The notes beneath the pieces are model-generated. The model worked only from the letters and a program-made list of their open reading frames with translations, did no database searches and was not told the origin of the DNA. Position numbers and translations under genes: made by a program. Source: Psoroptes ovis (taxonomy: Eukaryota > Arthropoda > Arachnida > Sarcoptiformes > Psoroptidae). Taken from it: 64,000 nt of DNA. Positions 24,490-35,946 of this stretch are shown here, piece after piece; positions within the stretch are counted from its first letter, which is position 1, and every line of letters starts with the position of its first letter. The stretch covers positions 2,544,501 to 2,608,500 of the forward strand of contig PQWQ01000007.1 of the NCBI GenBank assembly GCA_002943765.1, given 5' to 3'.

Positions 24490-25377
24490 TCATTTCACAA
24501 GCCAAACATCCAAATCTAACTCACGACAATAAGGTATAATTGATTGATTGATTCTTGGTTTTGGATGATTCACATGATAAAGCCATGAGCGTTCAATGAC
24601 AGAGGTATTATCCTTACAGCCAATGGTGGACAATTGAAACATTTTATTTGAAGTTATGGACAAAGGCAATGATGTTTTTGATGCAGATATTTGGCGATTG
24701 TAATTTTGACTCCAATTTTGATAAAATTCTGTTTGATAATAATCGATTTTTGAATTAGATGATGACTGGAGATTATTATCAATGAACTTTTGATCACAGT
24801 TAATTTTTTCTTCATTCGCAAAATTTTTCGATTGTGTATCGGTAAAATGATCCAATATTTCAATATCATCCGAAATAATTGTTGTTTTATCATCATTGTT
24901 GCTTTCGTTGTTGTGAACGGCACACATGTCCTTATTTTGCATTTGCGATTGTTGAAATGATCTTAATGCTTCTTCAATTTTTGACGGAATCGAATCAACA
25001 GCTTGTTGAACTTGTTTTATAGCCAAATTCAATTTCTTCAATTCATTCATGACTTCTGAATTACCATTGTCATTAATTTCAGTACTGATTGATTCATTCG
25101 CGATAGTCGTTTTTGTTGATGTTGATTTAGACATCGAATCAGACGGTTGTTCTCGCAGTAGATATCTATCAAACAAGTATTTACTTATTTCTAATCGATC
25201 AATTTCAGATGAGTTCATTATGTGGTCATTCATATCACCATCATCACTCGATGATGGCATAATATAATCGTCAATCAATGATGACTGGTAACCAAAGAGG
25301 AAAAAATTAGCAAAAAAAAAAAAAAAAAAAAAGAACTAATTAAACAATTTTATACTCACATCTTTAACTGTACACAT
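24490..25377 (-). CDS. Unrecognised acidic/Ser-rich protein with a short coiled coil and an 18-nt first exon
   Basis: I do not recognise this protein. Exon 1 is 25377-25360, only six codons (MCTVKD), ended by GTGAGT. Exon 2 is 25284-24490, preceded by a T-rich tract and TTACCAG. The product is 270 residues. Visible features: an acidic Met/Ser/Asp N-terminus (SSSDDGDMNDHIMNSSEID); an amphipathic helix likely to form a coiled coil at about 84-118 (LKKLNLAIKQVQQAVDSI); a long Asn/Asp/Ser-rich middle; and a denser C-terminus with ERSWLYHVNHPKPRIN and ending LDVWLVK, which looks like a conserved motif. Without exon 1 the ORF has no good start, which supports the splice. It is convergent with IPMK. 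Confidence 0.6.
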
Positions 25378-26318
25378 TTTTTATTTGAATGTTGAAATTT
25401 TAACAAGAAATAAATGAATGAAATCTAATTAAAATACCCAAATAATCAATGGAAGAAATATTTATCAAAAAAACGGATTGATAATTATGGATTTTTAGAT
25501 AAAATAATTGTTTACAATTGAAAAACAGTTTTTCATTATATTTACTCCTCGATTTTTTTTTTTTTTTGGAAAAATTTGTCACGTATTGACTTTGGCTGAC
25601 GCATGTGCAACGCCTTTTTTTGCTTAAACAACATAAATTGTTCATAAACAAAGGTACCGAGGAAGAGTGAGGAGGAATACGAAAAAAAAAATTCGAAAAT
25701 TTTGAAATATTTTTTTGCCCGGCAAAATTCAAACTGTCAATATGTGATTCTCAATGATAAAAATGATAATAGCACAAATGATTCTGATGAATGACAAAAT
25801 CTTTGATTAGTCAGACAAAGCAAAAATATGAATTTATTTTGATTTGTTAAGAAAAATATGATTAAAATTGGAAAAATAATAAAATCAAGATTGAATTGAT
25901 CGGAAATTCAATACAATTCTACGTCTTTGTTTCGAAATTCTAAGAATTTGAGGCTTTATTTCAAAACGAAATCTGTAAAATCATCGTGACTTTTCGAAAC
26001 TTCATATATGGTTTGATATTATTCGGTACGTTTTTATTCTTTTTTTTCAAATAAATTTTAAAAAAATTTTTAATTACCGTCACCACTACCTCAACCGATT
26101 ACAGTGAAACATATCATTCATATACCGCCCCATTTCAAAATGGATCAAGATTTCGAATAATTTTATTTTATACTCAACCCGTAGTATATAAAAAGAGTGA
26201 TTAATTTTTGAGGTCGAAATGATTCTTGAATTTTGATCGGAATTCTGTTGTTTTGTTTGTTTGTTTGCTGTTGTTTAAACCTTGAATATCATTGAACGAT
26301 TGAAAATTTTTATGAAAA
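25378..26318. other. Divergent intergenic region
   Basis: About 940 bp between two outward-facing genes. An ORF at 25400-25732 (minus) is Lys/Phe-rich, built on homopolymer runs, and not credible. No other structure noted. Confidence 0.5.
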
Positions 26319-26963
26319 ATGGTGATACTTTTTCTCTTAACTCTGTGCTTGACCAGCACATTAGGTAGGTGTTAATCATATTGTGATCAAATATTCATAC
26401 GATTCTTTAAACAGGCTTGGTCGATGTTAAAGAGCCAACATCAAGTGTAATGCCCATGATCACAACATCAGCAGAATTATTATCGCAACCAAGTGCACAA
26501 ACTGCCAAACAATTTACATCATCAATTAGATGTTATGTATGTAACTCCAGAAATGATACAGCCTGTTTCGATTCAAAAACATTAAGGAAAGATCATATTC
26601 ATGCATGTCCTCCAGTAAATGGTCAACCAAGCATCGGATGCTGGCGTTTAGAACAATGGGTTGTCTATGATCAAAATGCAGGTAAATATTAATTGACTGA
26701 AGCTATCCATAGCATCTTTTTGATTTTTCATATCTAATTTAGAATTGAAAGCTCATGATCGTGTTATCCGTGGTTGTGCATACAAAAAACCAGATCATGC
26801 ATGCATCTATCGCAGCGGTTTTGGTGGAATGATTTCACACTGTCTTTGCAACAGTACAGCATGTAATTCGGCCATGACAATGTCTTCAGTAACACCGATC
26901 AACGCTTTCTTGGCTATATTTTGCACACTGTTTTGCATCGCTACTGTACGCTCATTTGTTTGA
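26319..26963 (+). CDS. Ly6/uPAR-type (QVR-like) GPI-anchored cell-surface protein
   Basis: Small secreted three-finger protein, probably GPI-anchored. Three exons, 26319-26364, 26415-26681 and 26743-26963, join in phase 1, giving 177 residues. Exon 1 is essentially the signal peptide (MVILFLLTLCLTSTLG). The body has ten cysteines spaced as in the arthropod quiver/sleepless group: RCYVCNSRNDTACFD, then single Cys in HACPP and GCWR, then GCAYKKPDHACIY, and the closing SHCLCNSTACN, the Ly6 signature. The last 25 or so residues are hydrophobic after a small-residue stretch, fitting a GPI-attachment signal. Members of this group modulate ion channels, receptors or septate junctions; which applies here cannot be told. 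AATAAA lies at 27014, about 50 bp after the stop. Confidence 0.8.
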
Positions 26964-27140
26964 ATTATTATTACTGATTGATTGATTGATTGTATGTTTA
27001 TTTATTTCATGTTAATAAAAACAAATATCGTTGTTGTTGCTGCTGAAAAACATTGTTGATATAATTTTATTTGATTTAGTGATGAAAATAATTTTTGTTC
27101 GTAAAGAATTTATTTTTCTTACATAATTTACATTTGAAAA

Positions 27141-27671
27141 TTATCTTTTACAAACATGAATTTTTTGTAGCATAGATTTTGCTCGCCGTGAAGAAAGACG
27201 GACATTTTTTTTCTTATCAAACAGCATTTTTTCACGAAAATTGTATGCATCAGTATGTAGAATTGGTGCGGCAGATATTTTTGCAAATTGATCAATGGAT
27301 AATACCTCATAATTGGTGGCTTTTGTCGCTAGTTTTTTAATTTTAGCCATTTTTTTCTTTTTTCGTTTGCTTGGTTTAAGCGTAGCTTTATCGATGGCAT
27401 TATTAGATTGATCTGATTGATTATTCTTTTTCAATTCTGTTTCAATTACATCGAAAAAATTTTCAGGCAATTTTTCAATTTTTTTCTTTTTTTGTTCAAC
27501 AAAACGTTCCAATTCTTGTCGTCTTTTTTGTTTGATTTTTTCATTGATTAAATTTTGAGCAAATTTTTCTTGCTTAAAACTCTCTTTTGCTTGCTGTTCA
27601 GATGATTGTTTTGAAACTTCTAATGGTGCATCATCTTCTTCGTCTGGTGTTTCATCATTGTGGGGATCCAT
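27141..27671 (-). CDS. Lys-rich nuclear protein, possibly NOL7-like
   Basis: A 176-residue, highly charged single-exon protein starting MDPHNDETPDEEDD. It has an acidic first 20 residues, a long Lys/Glu/Gln helix at about 28-75 (RRQELERFVEQKKKK), a basic cluster KPSKRKKKKMAK near 105 that looks like a nuclear or nucleolar signal, and a C-terminal block with YNFREKML and SSRRAKSMLQK. The helix-then-basic layout and the FREKML block recall the C-terminal domain of nucleolar protein 7, an SSU-processome factor, but the match is weak and from memory. It is convergent with the Ly6-type gene and divergent from the tetraspanin-like gene. Confidence 0.6.
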   Translation of the reverse strand: MDPHNDETPDEEDDAPLEVSKQSSEQQAKESFKQEKFAQNLINEKIKQKRRQELERFVEQKKKKIEKLPENFFDVIETELKKNNQSDQSNNAIDKATLKPSKRKKKKMAKIKKLATKATNYEVLSIDQFAKISAAPILHTDAYNFREKMLFDKKKNVRLSSRRAKSMLQKIHVCKR

Positions 27672-28129
27672 GTTTCCTCAAATTTTGATCAGAATTTTTT
27701 TGTTTATGATTTTTAAAATTGACCACGTGACTCGTAGTGAAAAAAAAATCATTCATTTTTCTGGAAACTTTCTTTTGATTTGAAAAAAATTAAAAAATTC
27801 GTAAACATTTCTCGTTGAAAATTTTGAATTATCGTGTTGAAGAATTAATCAGATTTTTTAGACACTTTCAATGTCAATTCAATTAGAAATGGTTGAAATG
27901 ATATAAAAAAAATTGAAAATCATTGATGTTCACTCAATGTTTGTAGAATTAATTAGTTGAAATTCAATTTAGCTGGAATGTTTTTTTTTGTTTTGTTTTG
28001 TATCAGGTAAATCATTAAATCAATGTTGTAAAAAATAACCATTGTTCGATTTAGACAAATCAATAAGGAATAATTCAATCAAAATATCAGTAATGATAAT
28101 TATAATACAATAATTATAATTACGATAAA
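27672..28129. promoter_or_regulatory. Divergent intergenic region between the NOL7-like and tetraspanin-like genes
   Basis: 460 bp of AT-rich sequence that must hold both promoters. No distinct motif stands out. A T-run flanked by TTTTGTTTTG sits near 27980-28000. Confidence 0.4.
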
Positions 28130-28675
28130 ATGTCATCATCATTACGAATATTTAATTATCGTCTATCATTGAAATATTCATCAGCATTATACTTGAGTAA
28201 ATGGAGTCTTGTTTTATTGAACATAATATTCATATTCACCGATATCATTACATCATCAATCATATGGGTAAATCTTCATGATGATTATGAGCCATTTATT
28301 CGTAATCAAACATCATTACATATTGAAACAAATGAAGATTTAGAAGAATTATTATCGACTAAAAAATTTGGAATCATTCTTATTGGTATCATCATTGTAA
28401 CTGTTTCAACAATCGGTATATTTGGTTCAATACGTAAAAATATTAAAACTATTATGATATATGATTGTTCAATTGGTTTCATTTTGATTTTATTGCTGTT
28501 TGGTTGGAAAAATTATTTAAACATTTTCTATTGGTGGATAAGTGCTGTTTCTTCAATATTTTTAGCATTATTATTATCATTTATTTACATTAAAACAATA
28601 CGCAACGAACCTATGAGAATACGTAAACAATTACTATTGAATCATGTAAATAATCGTGAAAGTTTTATTTTTTAG
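28130..28675 (+). CDS. Four-pass membrane protein, tetraspanin-like but without a large second loop
   Basis: A 181-residue protein with four predicted membrane segments at about 25-47, 80-100, 108-127 and 132-153. The N-terminal LSKWSLVLLNIIFIF resembles the start of a tetraspanin first helix (a basic residue, then LxxxN). One N-glycosylation site (NQT) lies in the loop between helices 1 and 2. The last two helices are separated by only a few residues, so the cysteine-rich large extracellular loop that defines tetraspanins is missing, and no CCG motif is seen. It may be a diverged or shortened tetraspanin or an unrelated four-helix protein. The basic C-terminal tail is cytosolic by the positive-inside rule. 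AATAAA follows the stop closely. Confidence 0.6.
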   Translation: MSSSLRIFNYRLSLKYSSALYLSKWSLVLLNIIFIFTDIITSSIIWVNLHDDYEPFIRNQTSLHIETNEDLEELLSTKKFGIILIGIIIVTVSTIGIFGSIRKNIKTIMIYDCSIGFILILLLFGWKNYLNIFYWWISAVSSIFLALLLSFIYIKTIRNEPMRIRKQLLLNHVNNRESFIF

Positions 28676-28771
28676 AAAAAAATTCAATAAACAAATAAAG
28701 AAACAATTTATTCAAAATAAAATAGAATATAAAAAATAATTTTTATTATAAATAAAATAAAAATATTCGAT

Positions 28772-30347
28772 TCAGTCCCAATCTTCAAAATCTTTGTCAT
28801 TATTATCTTCATCATCATCATCGTCAGCATCATATTGTTTAGCTGGCGGAGGAATCAATGCTGACATATTTGCTAATGCTGAATTAGCATCAAATGTTGA
28901 TCGATCTGTTGATTTATTTGTTTGATGATCACTACTGATTCCACTGCGTCTTGATTCTAATCGTTTTCTTAGCTCAGACATCATATCCAAACCTTTGGAA
29001 ATATTATTTTTATTAGTTTGATTATTTGCAGTGTTTATTGAAGATTCTACTATCGAATCGTCAAGTGCATCTTTCTTTTTTAATTTTTCATCATGTTTTT
29101 TTTCTTTAATCGTTTTCTTTTTAGGTTTACCACCAGCTGCTCGAATAGATTCCAAAAGACTAGCTCGACCAGTATCCACCTGTTGCATTTTTGGCGTGCT
29201 CAGTGGCTGTATTTCTTCAATGAATGACGAAGGTGGTGGTGGTGGAGGAGGAGGCTGAGGTACAGTTTCTAATAAATCCAGTTCATTCAACATAGACGTT
29301 GGGGGAGGAGGAGGTGGCGGCGGCGGTGGTGGATTTGCATCCAGCGAAGGCATCGTGTCTCCATTACGGATTGAAATAGGCAGTTTAGGTAATTTATCAA
29401 TATCAACAATTTGTTCAAAATTATTATTGGATATTTGTGAAGGCGCGTATGTGGCTTTAGATAATAATGCCAAATCTGGCAAATGATATTGATCAAAATT
29501 ATCGATTTCAGTATTATCTTTAAAATGAAATTCATCTGCAATGCCAGGTAATGAAGGCAATTCATCAGGTAAATCATCCAGTATTTCAGGTTTACTATGA
29601 AATGTTAATTGAAAATCAGCTTCTTGTGTATCATTTTTATCCAAAGTTGATGATGATCCTGTTAATTTTTGTGAATCATTGTCACTTATTTTTTTATTTT
29701 GCATAAATCTTCTATTGAATGTATGGCGACCAGCGGTATAGGCGTTTTCAGAAGAATTGAATAATAATAATGAAGTTAGACTAGATATTTGATTCCATGG
29801 TATATGAGATTCCGATAAATGTTCTGGTATGGACGTTCTCTATATTGAAATATCAAGAAAAAAACTATAAAAAAGGAAAAAAAATAATTATCAAAATTCT
29901 TACATTAGGTTTTTTATCGTAAATGTAGAACTGAGATTTCATTTTAGAATCATCATCATATGGAACATGAGTAGAATTGATTATCACTGTTTTATTATCA
30001 TTATTATCATCAATATTTTTGCGTGAAATCATGGAAGGAATGTCACGATCAGTTATAAGAAAACTGCTATAAAATTCTTTAGCATTAATTTCACGACTAG
30101 GATATTTTGAATGTGAATACAAGGTAATCGCTTTCTTTTCATTTTCAAGTAAGGAAATCTTTTTGGAACAAATATCTGCTCTTTTATCAATGTCGGATAA
30201 TTTATTCTGAATATTTTTAAATTCATTACCTAAACGTTCGAATAATAAATTTGAATATGAATCAATCAATTTTAGTCGTTCACTAATTTGTACGATCAAT
30301 TCTTCTCGTCGAAGATTTTCAGGCATCGCAACAAATTGAAATGCCAT
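28772..30347 (-). CDS. WASHC1: WASH complex subunit 1
   Basis: Nucleation-promoting factor that activates Arp2/3 on endosomes for retromer-dependent sorting. Two exons, 30347-29904 and 29839-28772, join in phase 0 across a 64-bp intron (GTAAGA to ATATAG), giving 503 residues. The N-terminal homology domain starts with LRREELIVQISERL and runs into a coiled coil; KKAITLYSHSKYP matches the conserved KKAIxVFSSAKYP block. Further on come SLTSLLLFNSSENAY and LPSLPGIADEF. Two proline runs (about 318-328 and 344-351) precede the WH2 segment GRASLLESIRAAGG (about 372-385). The C-terminus is acidic and ends DKDFEDWD, the Arp2/3-binding tail with its conserved Trp. Human WASH1 is about 465 residues. Convergent with the tetraspanin-like gene at 96 bp. 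Confidence 0.93.
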
Positions 30348-30677
30348 TATTTGACATTGACATTTGAACTGTTTATTTTATTAATGATTTTGTAAATATT
30401 TAATAATAAATAAAATTTTGATAAAAATAATGCAAATCAAACCAAATAATTACATCAATTGATTGAACATTTCAAGCATGAAATTTTTTTTTAATATTGA
30501 TGTTTACATTTTTTTTCTCGATACTTTTTCTACATTAAACATGCAACTTCTGTTAAAATGGAATTTTTTCAAAATTCAAATTTCCAAAAAAAAATTATAA
30601 AGATAAAAAAAATTCATAATTCTTGCTATAATAAAGTTTATATGTAAGTATAAATAAAAGATAATTGTCATCATAGG
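30348..30677. other. Short intergenic region between WASHC1 and LIN54 (both minus)
   Basis: 330 bp containing the WASHC1 promoter and the LIN54 3' UTR. AT-rich with long T and A runs. No further feature seen. Confidence 0.4.
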
Positions 30678-33156
30678 TCAATTTGTACAATCTATATCAT
30701 CAGCCATTGTATTGTCATCTTCACTGTTGCCATCACTAAAATTAAAAAGTGAAAAATTATTTTTACAGTTTAAAAAGTTGCGGTAAAAACTTACTCATCG
30801 GTCATTGCGGTATTGGCCAAATTTAATATTTGTGAGATACATTCCCCAAATTGATCCAAAATCAAGCTTTGTATATTTTCTTCTTCGAGATTTTCAAATT
30901 CGCCTTCTTCAGCTTGAGCCAATAAACAACTGGCAGTTGTTTCAAGTATATCATTCGTTAGAATATTAAATGGATGACTGGAAAAAAAATTATTTTAGAC
31001 AAATTGCAACCAAATCAAAAAATAGTTATCGGATTTTATTTCATACCAATCGCTTTTCACTCTTACTGGAAGTTTTGATTTAAATTCAGGACCCCAAACA
31101 TGCATCTTTGATGCGATTGCTTGTTGGTGTGGCGATTGTACCGCAGTCACATCGACCAAGTGCAACAAAGTTTTCCGCTCATCACTTTCCTCAAAATTTT
31201 TACAACCAATACATTTACATTTATCTGAGCATAGAATTTTTGCTTCATAACATTCACAATAATTTTTGAGACAACCACTGCGCTTGCAGCAACAACCTTT
31301 TGTATGACGACGTTCGATGTCTCCATGATTACTCTGACCAATCTTAGGATGAAACGCATTAGGATTTCGGTCCAAACATGAACGTATTGCTTTTTGGCGT
31401 AGATCTTCATTTTCTAAATTATTACAACAGCTGACGCAATTGCAATTGCTGCAAAATTCACCATTCGCAAAACAATCACAATATAATTTTAGGCACTGAG
31501 ACCTTGTGCAATTGCATGGTTTTCGCCGTGATTCTTCCATTCCATTGATGCTTCATGAATAAAATGGAGATGAATTCAAGTGAATATTTAAAATAAAATA
31601 GCTTACATGTTTTTGGTGGCAGAATTGTTATCATTTGTAATCTTAGGGCTTTCTATATCTATTGTGCTTGCAGTATTTGCAGGATTAGGCGCAATCGGGA
31701 CAAATTTGGAATTATTTTTACTAGGTGTTTCTTTGATACTGTCATTCGCTTTTGTAGTGATCGGTTTCGCAAGCATCCAAACTGATGCGGAGCTATTTTT
31801 GTTCTTTGTGATGGATGGCGTAACATTAGTTGAAGTTGTTGCCGATTCCGTGGCAGTTCCGGAAATTTTGATAGGGTTTGGACTGACTAAAACTTTTTGC
31901 CCAGTTACTTGAACCAAATTTGGTGGCTTGACTGCTGGCGATAATTTTGATTGTTTGATTGGTACGAATTTTGTTGTAGCTTGACCGGTCGATGCCACGC
32001 CGATCGCAGCAGCATTAATTTGTTGAACTGGATTGATCGGCACAAAACTTATCAATTGAACATTTTTATTGCTTGCTGTCGATTGAATAGGACGAGCATT
32101 TGTTGAAATGATAGTCTTTGTTATTGGTACAGGCGCTACAGGACGTTTCGATGGTTCTGATGTAGTAACTGATGCTGCTGTTGATGATGTCGGTAAAAAC
32201 TTTATTGATGGAATAAATTGAGTAGTCTTGGCGGTCAGATTTCCAGGAGGTTTCACTGGTGATAATATAATCAATTGTTGTTGCTGCTGCTGAGCAGGAT
32301 TTGTAGCAGCTGCTAATATCGTTGTCGACGAAGCGAATTGCTGTGGTTGAGGATCATTTGCTTTAGCATCGGCGATTCTCAGATTCGATTTGGCACCAAT
32401 AGCGGATTTGTTAGGCATCAAGGGTTTGCTACCCACATTTCCTATTGCTGGTTTGATTGATGAAAACACTAAATGCCTAGGATTAGCGGTTTGAATCAAT
32501 TTGACATTTGCCGAATTATTTGAAGTGACTAATTTTTGCGGTGTTGCTATCGATGTTCGATCCGTAGTTGTAGTCGGATTAATCACGATTGGTGTATTTA
32601 ACAATGTCGTAGTTGGCAAAGTTTCGGAAATATTCGATGGACTGGCAGCAATCATTGTTGGAGATTGATTTACATTACTTGGCTTTGAAATCGATGATTT
32701 TTGTAATGAATTTTGTGCAGGTAAAATATAACTAACAAAACTACTAGCCATCGGTGATGCTGCTGAAGGTGCTGCAATAATGCCTTGATTTGAAACAAGG
32801 ATTGGCTGCGTTGATGCGCCCAATTTAATTGGTAAGTTGACAGATCCTGGAACAATTGATTCATTCAATGTAGCAGTTGATGTTGTGAAAGTCGTTGTTG
32901 AAGTTTGACCAAGAATATTATTATTATTACTAGTATTTGATATTAGAGAACTTAATTGTTGTTGTAATGATCGATCATCAATGACATTATTTGATGCTGT
33001 TATTGGTATTTGTTGTTGACGAGATGATTCTGGCATCATTTGTATTAAATGTTGTTGTGTTTCTCTATTACCTATTACCGTTGATGCTGTAGTAATTGAT
33101 GATAATGGTGATGATGATGATTGAGATGATACAACGATCGAAGATGTATCCATCAT
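30678..33156 (-). CDS. LIN54: LIN54, DNA-binding subunit of the DREAM/MuvB complex
   Basis: Binds CHR promoter elements and anchors the MuvB core, repressing or activating cell-cycle genes. Four exons, 33156-31607, 31550-31047, 30977-30795 and 30735-30678, all join in phase 2, giving 764 residues. The first 515 residues are low-complexity Ser/Thr/Ala/Pro/Gln, typical of the family's N-terminus. Two tesmin/TSO1 CXC domains follow: about 528-560 (KPCNCTRSQCLKLYCDCF) and about 601-635 (KGCCCKRSGCLKNYCECY). They are joined by RNPNAFHPKIG. The tyrosine in each LYCDC/NYCEC motif is the known DNA minor-groove contact. The C-terminal helices include ASCLLAQAEEGE and LDQFGECISQIL, which bind the MuvB partners in other animals. 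Exon 2 begins exactly where the CXC part begins. A start three bases downstream (33153) is equally good. Confidence 0.93.
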
Positions 33157-33441
33157 AATTATTATCAATTATTTGATTCTTATATTCAAAAAAATCAAAA
33201 TTTGAACCAATTCAGAGAAGCAAAATTCAAGAGCGAGCATTTTGAAATGAATTCGAGGAGGCGCATTCAACGTATGAGGGGCAAAATAAAGATACACCAA
33301 TTTTATACGCTACAAGTATATGTGACATCAATATTGCTTTCTATAAATCAGAGCTTCTGTTTAGTGAATTTTCAATAAACAATTAAAAATTGAAATCTTC
33401 ATTGAATTATTATTATCAATTAATTAATTTTGAATTCGAAA
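33157..33441. promoter_or_regulatory. Shared divergent promoter of LIN54 and CSN4
   Basis: Only 285 bp separate the two start codons, so both promoters lie here. The stretch near 33225-33300 (AGAGCGAGCA, then AACGTATGAGGGGCAAAA) is less AT-rich than its surroundings, as promoter cores in AT-rich genomes often are. Confidence 0.5.
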
Positions 33442-34776
33442 ATGTCCAATTTTAATTCAACATATAAACAACAATTACAGGCCTGTTCACAGGGTAATCC
33501 CAAAGATCTTATCGAAAAGTAAGTCATTGATCAAGCTTGTAATGTGAATTGAAGAATAATTTTTAATTGATTATGTTCTAAGTTTTTGTAAAGTTTTAGA
33601 TTCAATATTCAAAGACAATGGTAATGACTTATTAAACAATATTAAATGCTTTGTTGATGAGAGTAAGTATTCAATAATTGGTTAATGATTGGTGATTAAT
33701 GATTGAATTTTTTTTTATTAGTTGTACATGAATCATTTCCACTTGTCAATTCTCGAACAGTATTGAAAACATTATTCGATAAGATAACAACATTAAATGA
33801 TGATGACATGCTAACATTATTACGATACATATTGGATAAATTGAATTCACGTGCACTTTCTTTCGAAGATCAAGTTGTTTTCATACGACAAACATTGTCA
33901 AAAATATATGAACGTAAAAAAAATTATTCAGAAGCAGCTGAAATTCTCGAGCCAATACCTCTGGTTAATGGTCAGAAAGAATACCCAATTGATTTTAAAG
34001 TTGAAATCTATTTGCGTATTACCGAATTATATTTAGCTAATAATGATCAACAAAAAGCTGAAGGTTTTATCAATCGTGCCAGTATGTTACAATCAGATGT
34101 TAAGAATGAACAATTACGGATGCAATATAAATTATGCTATGCTAAATGTATGGATTATAAAGGGAAATTTTTAGATGCGGCTCAACGATATATTGAAGTT
34201 TCGAATAAATTTTTAATCAATGATGAAGAACGTTATGAAATTTTGAATAATGCTATCCTATGTACTATGCTAGCCGGTGCTGGCAAACATCGATCACGAT
34301 TATTGACCATTCTATTCAAAGATGAACGTTGTCAAAATTTGCCATCATTCAAGTTTTTAGAAAAAATGTATCTGGAAAAAATAATCAAAAAAGGTGATTT
34401 AGAGTTATTCGCTACAATGATTAAACCGCATCAACAAGCAAGCCGCTCGGATGGTACATCAGTATTGGAACGTGCTATCATCGAACATAATCTATTATCG
34501 GTATCAAAATTATATAAAAGTATTACATTCAAAGAATTAGGAGCATTACTTGAAGTCGATATTGGTAAAGTTGAAAAAATTGCCTCACAAATGATATTCG
34601 AAGACCGAATGAATGGTCAAATTGATCAAATATCAAATACGATCGTATTTGAGCAGACAAATAGTTTGATTATATTCGATAAACAAATTGAAACTATTTG
34701 TTTTCATGTAAATGATATTGTTGATTCAATTCAACAAAAGTACCCTGGATGGATCGAAAAAAATATTGAAATGTAA
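33442..34776 (+). CDS. CSN4: COP9 signalosome subunit 4
   Basis: PCI-domain subunit of the COP9 signalosome, which removes NEDD8 from cullin ubiquitin ligases. Three exons, 33442-33518, 33583-33662 and 33722-34776, join in phases 2 and 1, giving 403 residues (human 406). The first 50 residues are diverged. From about 75 on it follows CSN4 closely: SFEDQVVFIRQTLSKIYE, then INRASMLQSD and LCYAKCMDYKGKF, then RSRLLTILFKDERCQ and LEKMYLEKII. The PCI winged helix (about 270-355) has ERAIIEHNLLSVSKLYKSI, FKELGALLEVD and IASQMIFEDRMNGQIDQI. It ends with an amphipathic helix, as other subunits do for bundle assembly. AATAAA at 34810. Convergent with TACO1, the stops 62 bp apart. Confidence 0.93.
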
Positions 34777-34838
34777 TTGAATTTTAATTTTTTTTATTAG
34801 TAGATAACAAATAAAATAAGTTTCGAAAACAAATATTA

Positions 34839-35708
34839 CTAAACATTGGTATATACACGATTAACACCTTCTAATTCACCGATTTCATTGATTGCTTCAA
34901 CAATTTGTTGAAAGGATTGTTCAGATATTTCTATTCTCATATAAGGCAGCAATTCCACACCGTTTTCAATGACCTTATAAAGCAGATTGTAATTTTTTTC
35001 AATATGATTTTTGACACGAACATGAGAATAAATATCACCGATGAACATTAATACGGTATCATCTTCATCATTGATACGAACCTCCTCGGCTTCAGCTTCA
35101 ATTGCGATTTCTTCAGCTTTCTCCATATCAAAATTTGAATCATTTTTTTCATTTTTCACACGAACAACACCTTTCTCTTCGAACAATGACAATGCACGTC
35201 CTTCTTCGGCGAAACCGAATCCAATTTTTTTCTTCAATATTTTTCTTACTTCATTACGAAAATAATTTCGATTATCAACTTCTGCATCAATCACTAACAA
35301 AGAATTTTCAGGACCAATGATCTCTAATTTAATTACAAATGATTTCTTTTCCAATGCTCTTTTAACAGCTTTATCTATCGTTGAATTAGGCATATTTGCT
35401 TTGCGACATTCTTGAATTACATCGCCAAATTCTCGATTTAAATTCGGATCAGCACCACCTTGCTTCTGAACAGCGGTTCGTATTTTAGTTATTAAACGAT
35501 TGAATAGCTGTGATTTTTGTTGATCTTTTGATGCTTTTATATGTTTGATATTTTGCCATTTTGAATGACCGGCCAGTAATATTGGTGTTGAATGTAAAAA
35601 CCTTTTATTAAAATAAATTAAATTTTGATCAACGGTCAAAATAGTTGGTTTATAAATGAATGATAATGATGATGGACTTAATGAACGGATTAATTGCTTG
35701 ATTAACAT
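34839..35708 (-). CDS. TACO1: TACO1-like mitochondrial translational activator (YebC/PmpR family)
   Basis: Mitochondrial protein of the YebC family; in mammals it is needed for efficient translation of COX1. Single exon of 289 codons from ATG at 35708 (MLIKQLIRSLS). The first 45 residues are rich in Arg, Ser and hydrophobics without acidic residues, and end FLHSTPILLAGHSKW, a typical transit peptide running into the mature start. The YebC signature GHSKWQNIKHIKASKD lies at about 47-62. It is followed by FNRLITKIRTAVQKQGGADP and NMPNSTIDKAVKRA. The acidic middle domain and the C-terminal GELEGVNRVYTNV complete the three-domain fold. It diverges from the kleisin gene across 238 bp. Confidence 0.9.
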   Translation of the reverse strand: MLIKQLIRSLSPSSLSFIYKPTILTVDQNLIYFNKRFLHSTPILLAGHSKWQNIKHIKASKDQQKSQLFNRLITKIRTAVQKQGGADPNLNREFGDVIQECRKANMPNSTIDKAVKRALEKKSFVIKLEIIGPENSLLVIDAEVDNRNYFRNEVRKILKKKIGFGFAEEGRALSLFEEKGVVRVKNEKNDSNFDMEKAEEIAIEAEAEEVRINDEDDTVLMFIGDIYSHVRVKNHIEKNYNLLYKVIENGVELLPYMRIEISEQSFQQIVEAINEIGELEGVNRVYTNV

Positions 35709-35946
35709 TGTTGAATATTTAATGAAAAAATTGATCAAAAATTTAATTTAAAAAATTTAAAGAATAATTGAAGAAACATGCAAACTTTGTAAACTTTGTC
35801 TATTTCATCATCGACAAGCAACTGTTGTCGAAATAGTGAATGAAATTGATCAAATTTCGAATTCCATTGTTCTTTTGTTCGTTAAAATCGTCTTGATGAT
35901 TATCTAATTTTAATTCAGAAACAAAATCTATTGATCAATCAACAAA
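35709..35946. promoter_or_regulatory. Shared divergent promoter of TACO1 and the RAD21-like gene
   Basis: 238 bp between two start codons facing away from each other. Both 5' UTRs and core promoters must lie here. A stretch near 35800-35835 (CATCATCGACAAGCAACTG) is somewhat less AT-rich. Confidence 0.45.

Noticed and set aside
25400..25732. 110-codon minus-strand ORF
   Set aside because: Built on A/T homopolymers (Lys and Phe runs) in the promoter region of another gene; no family resemblance.
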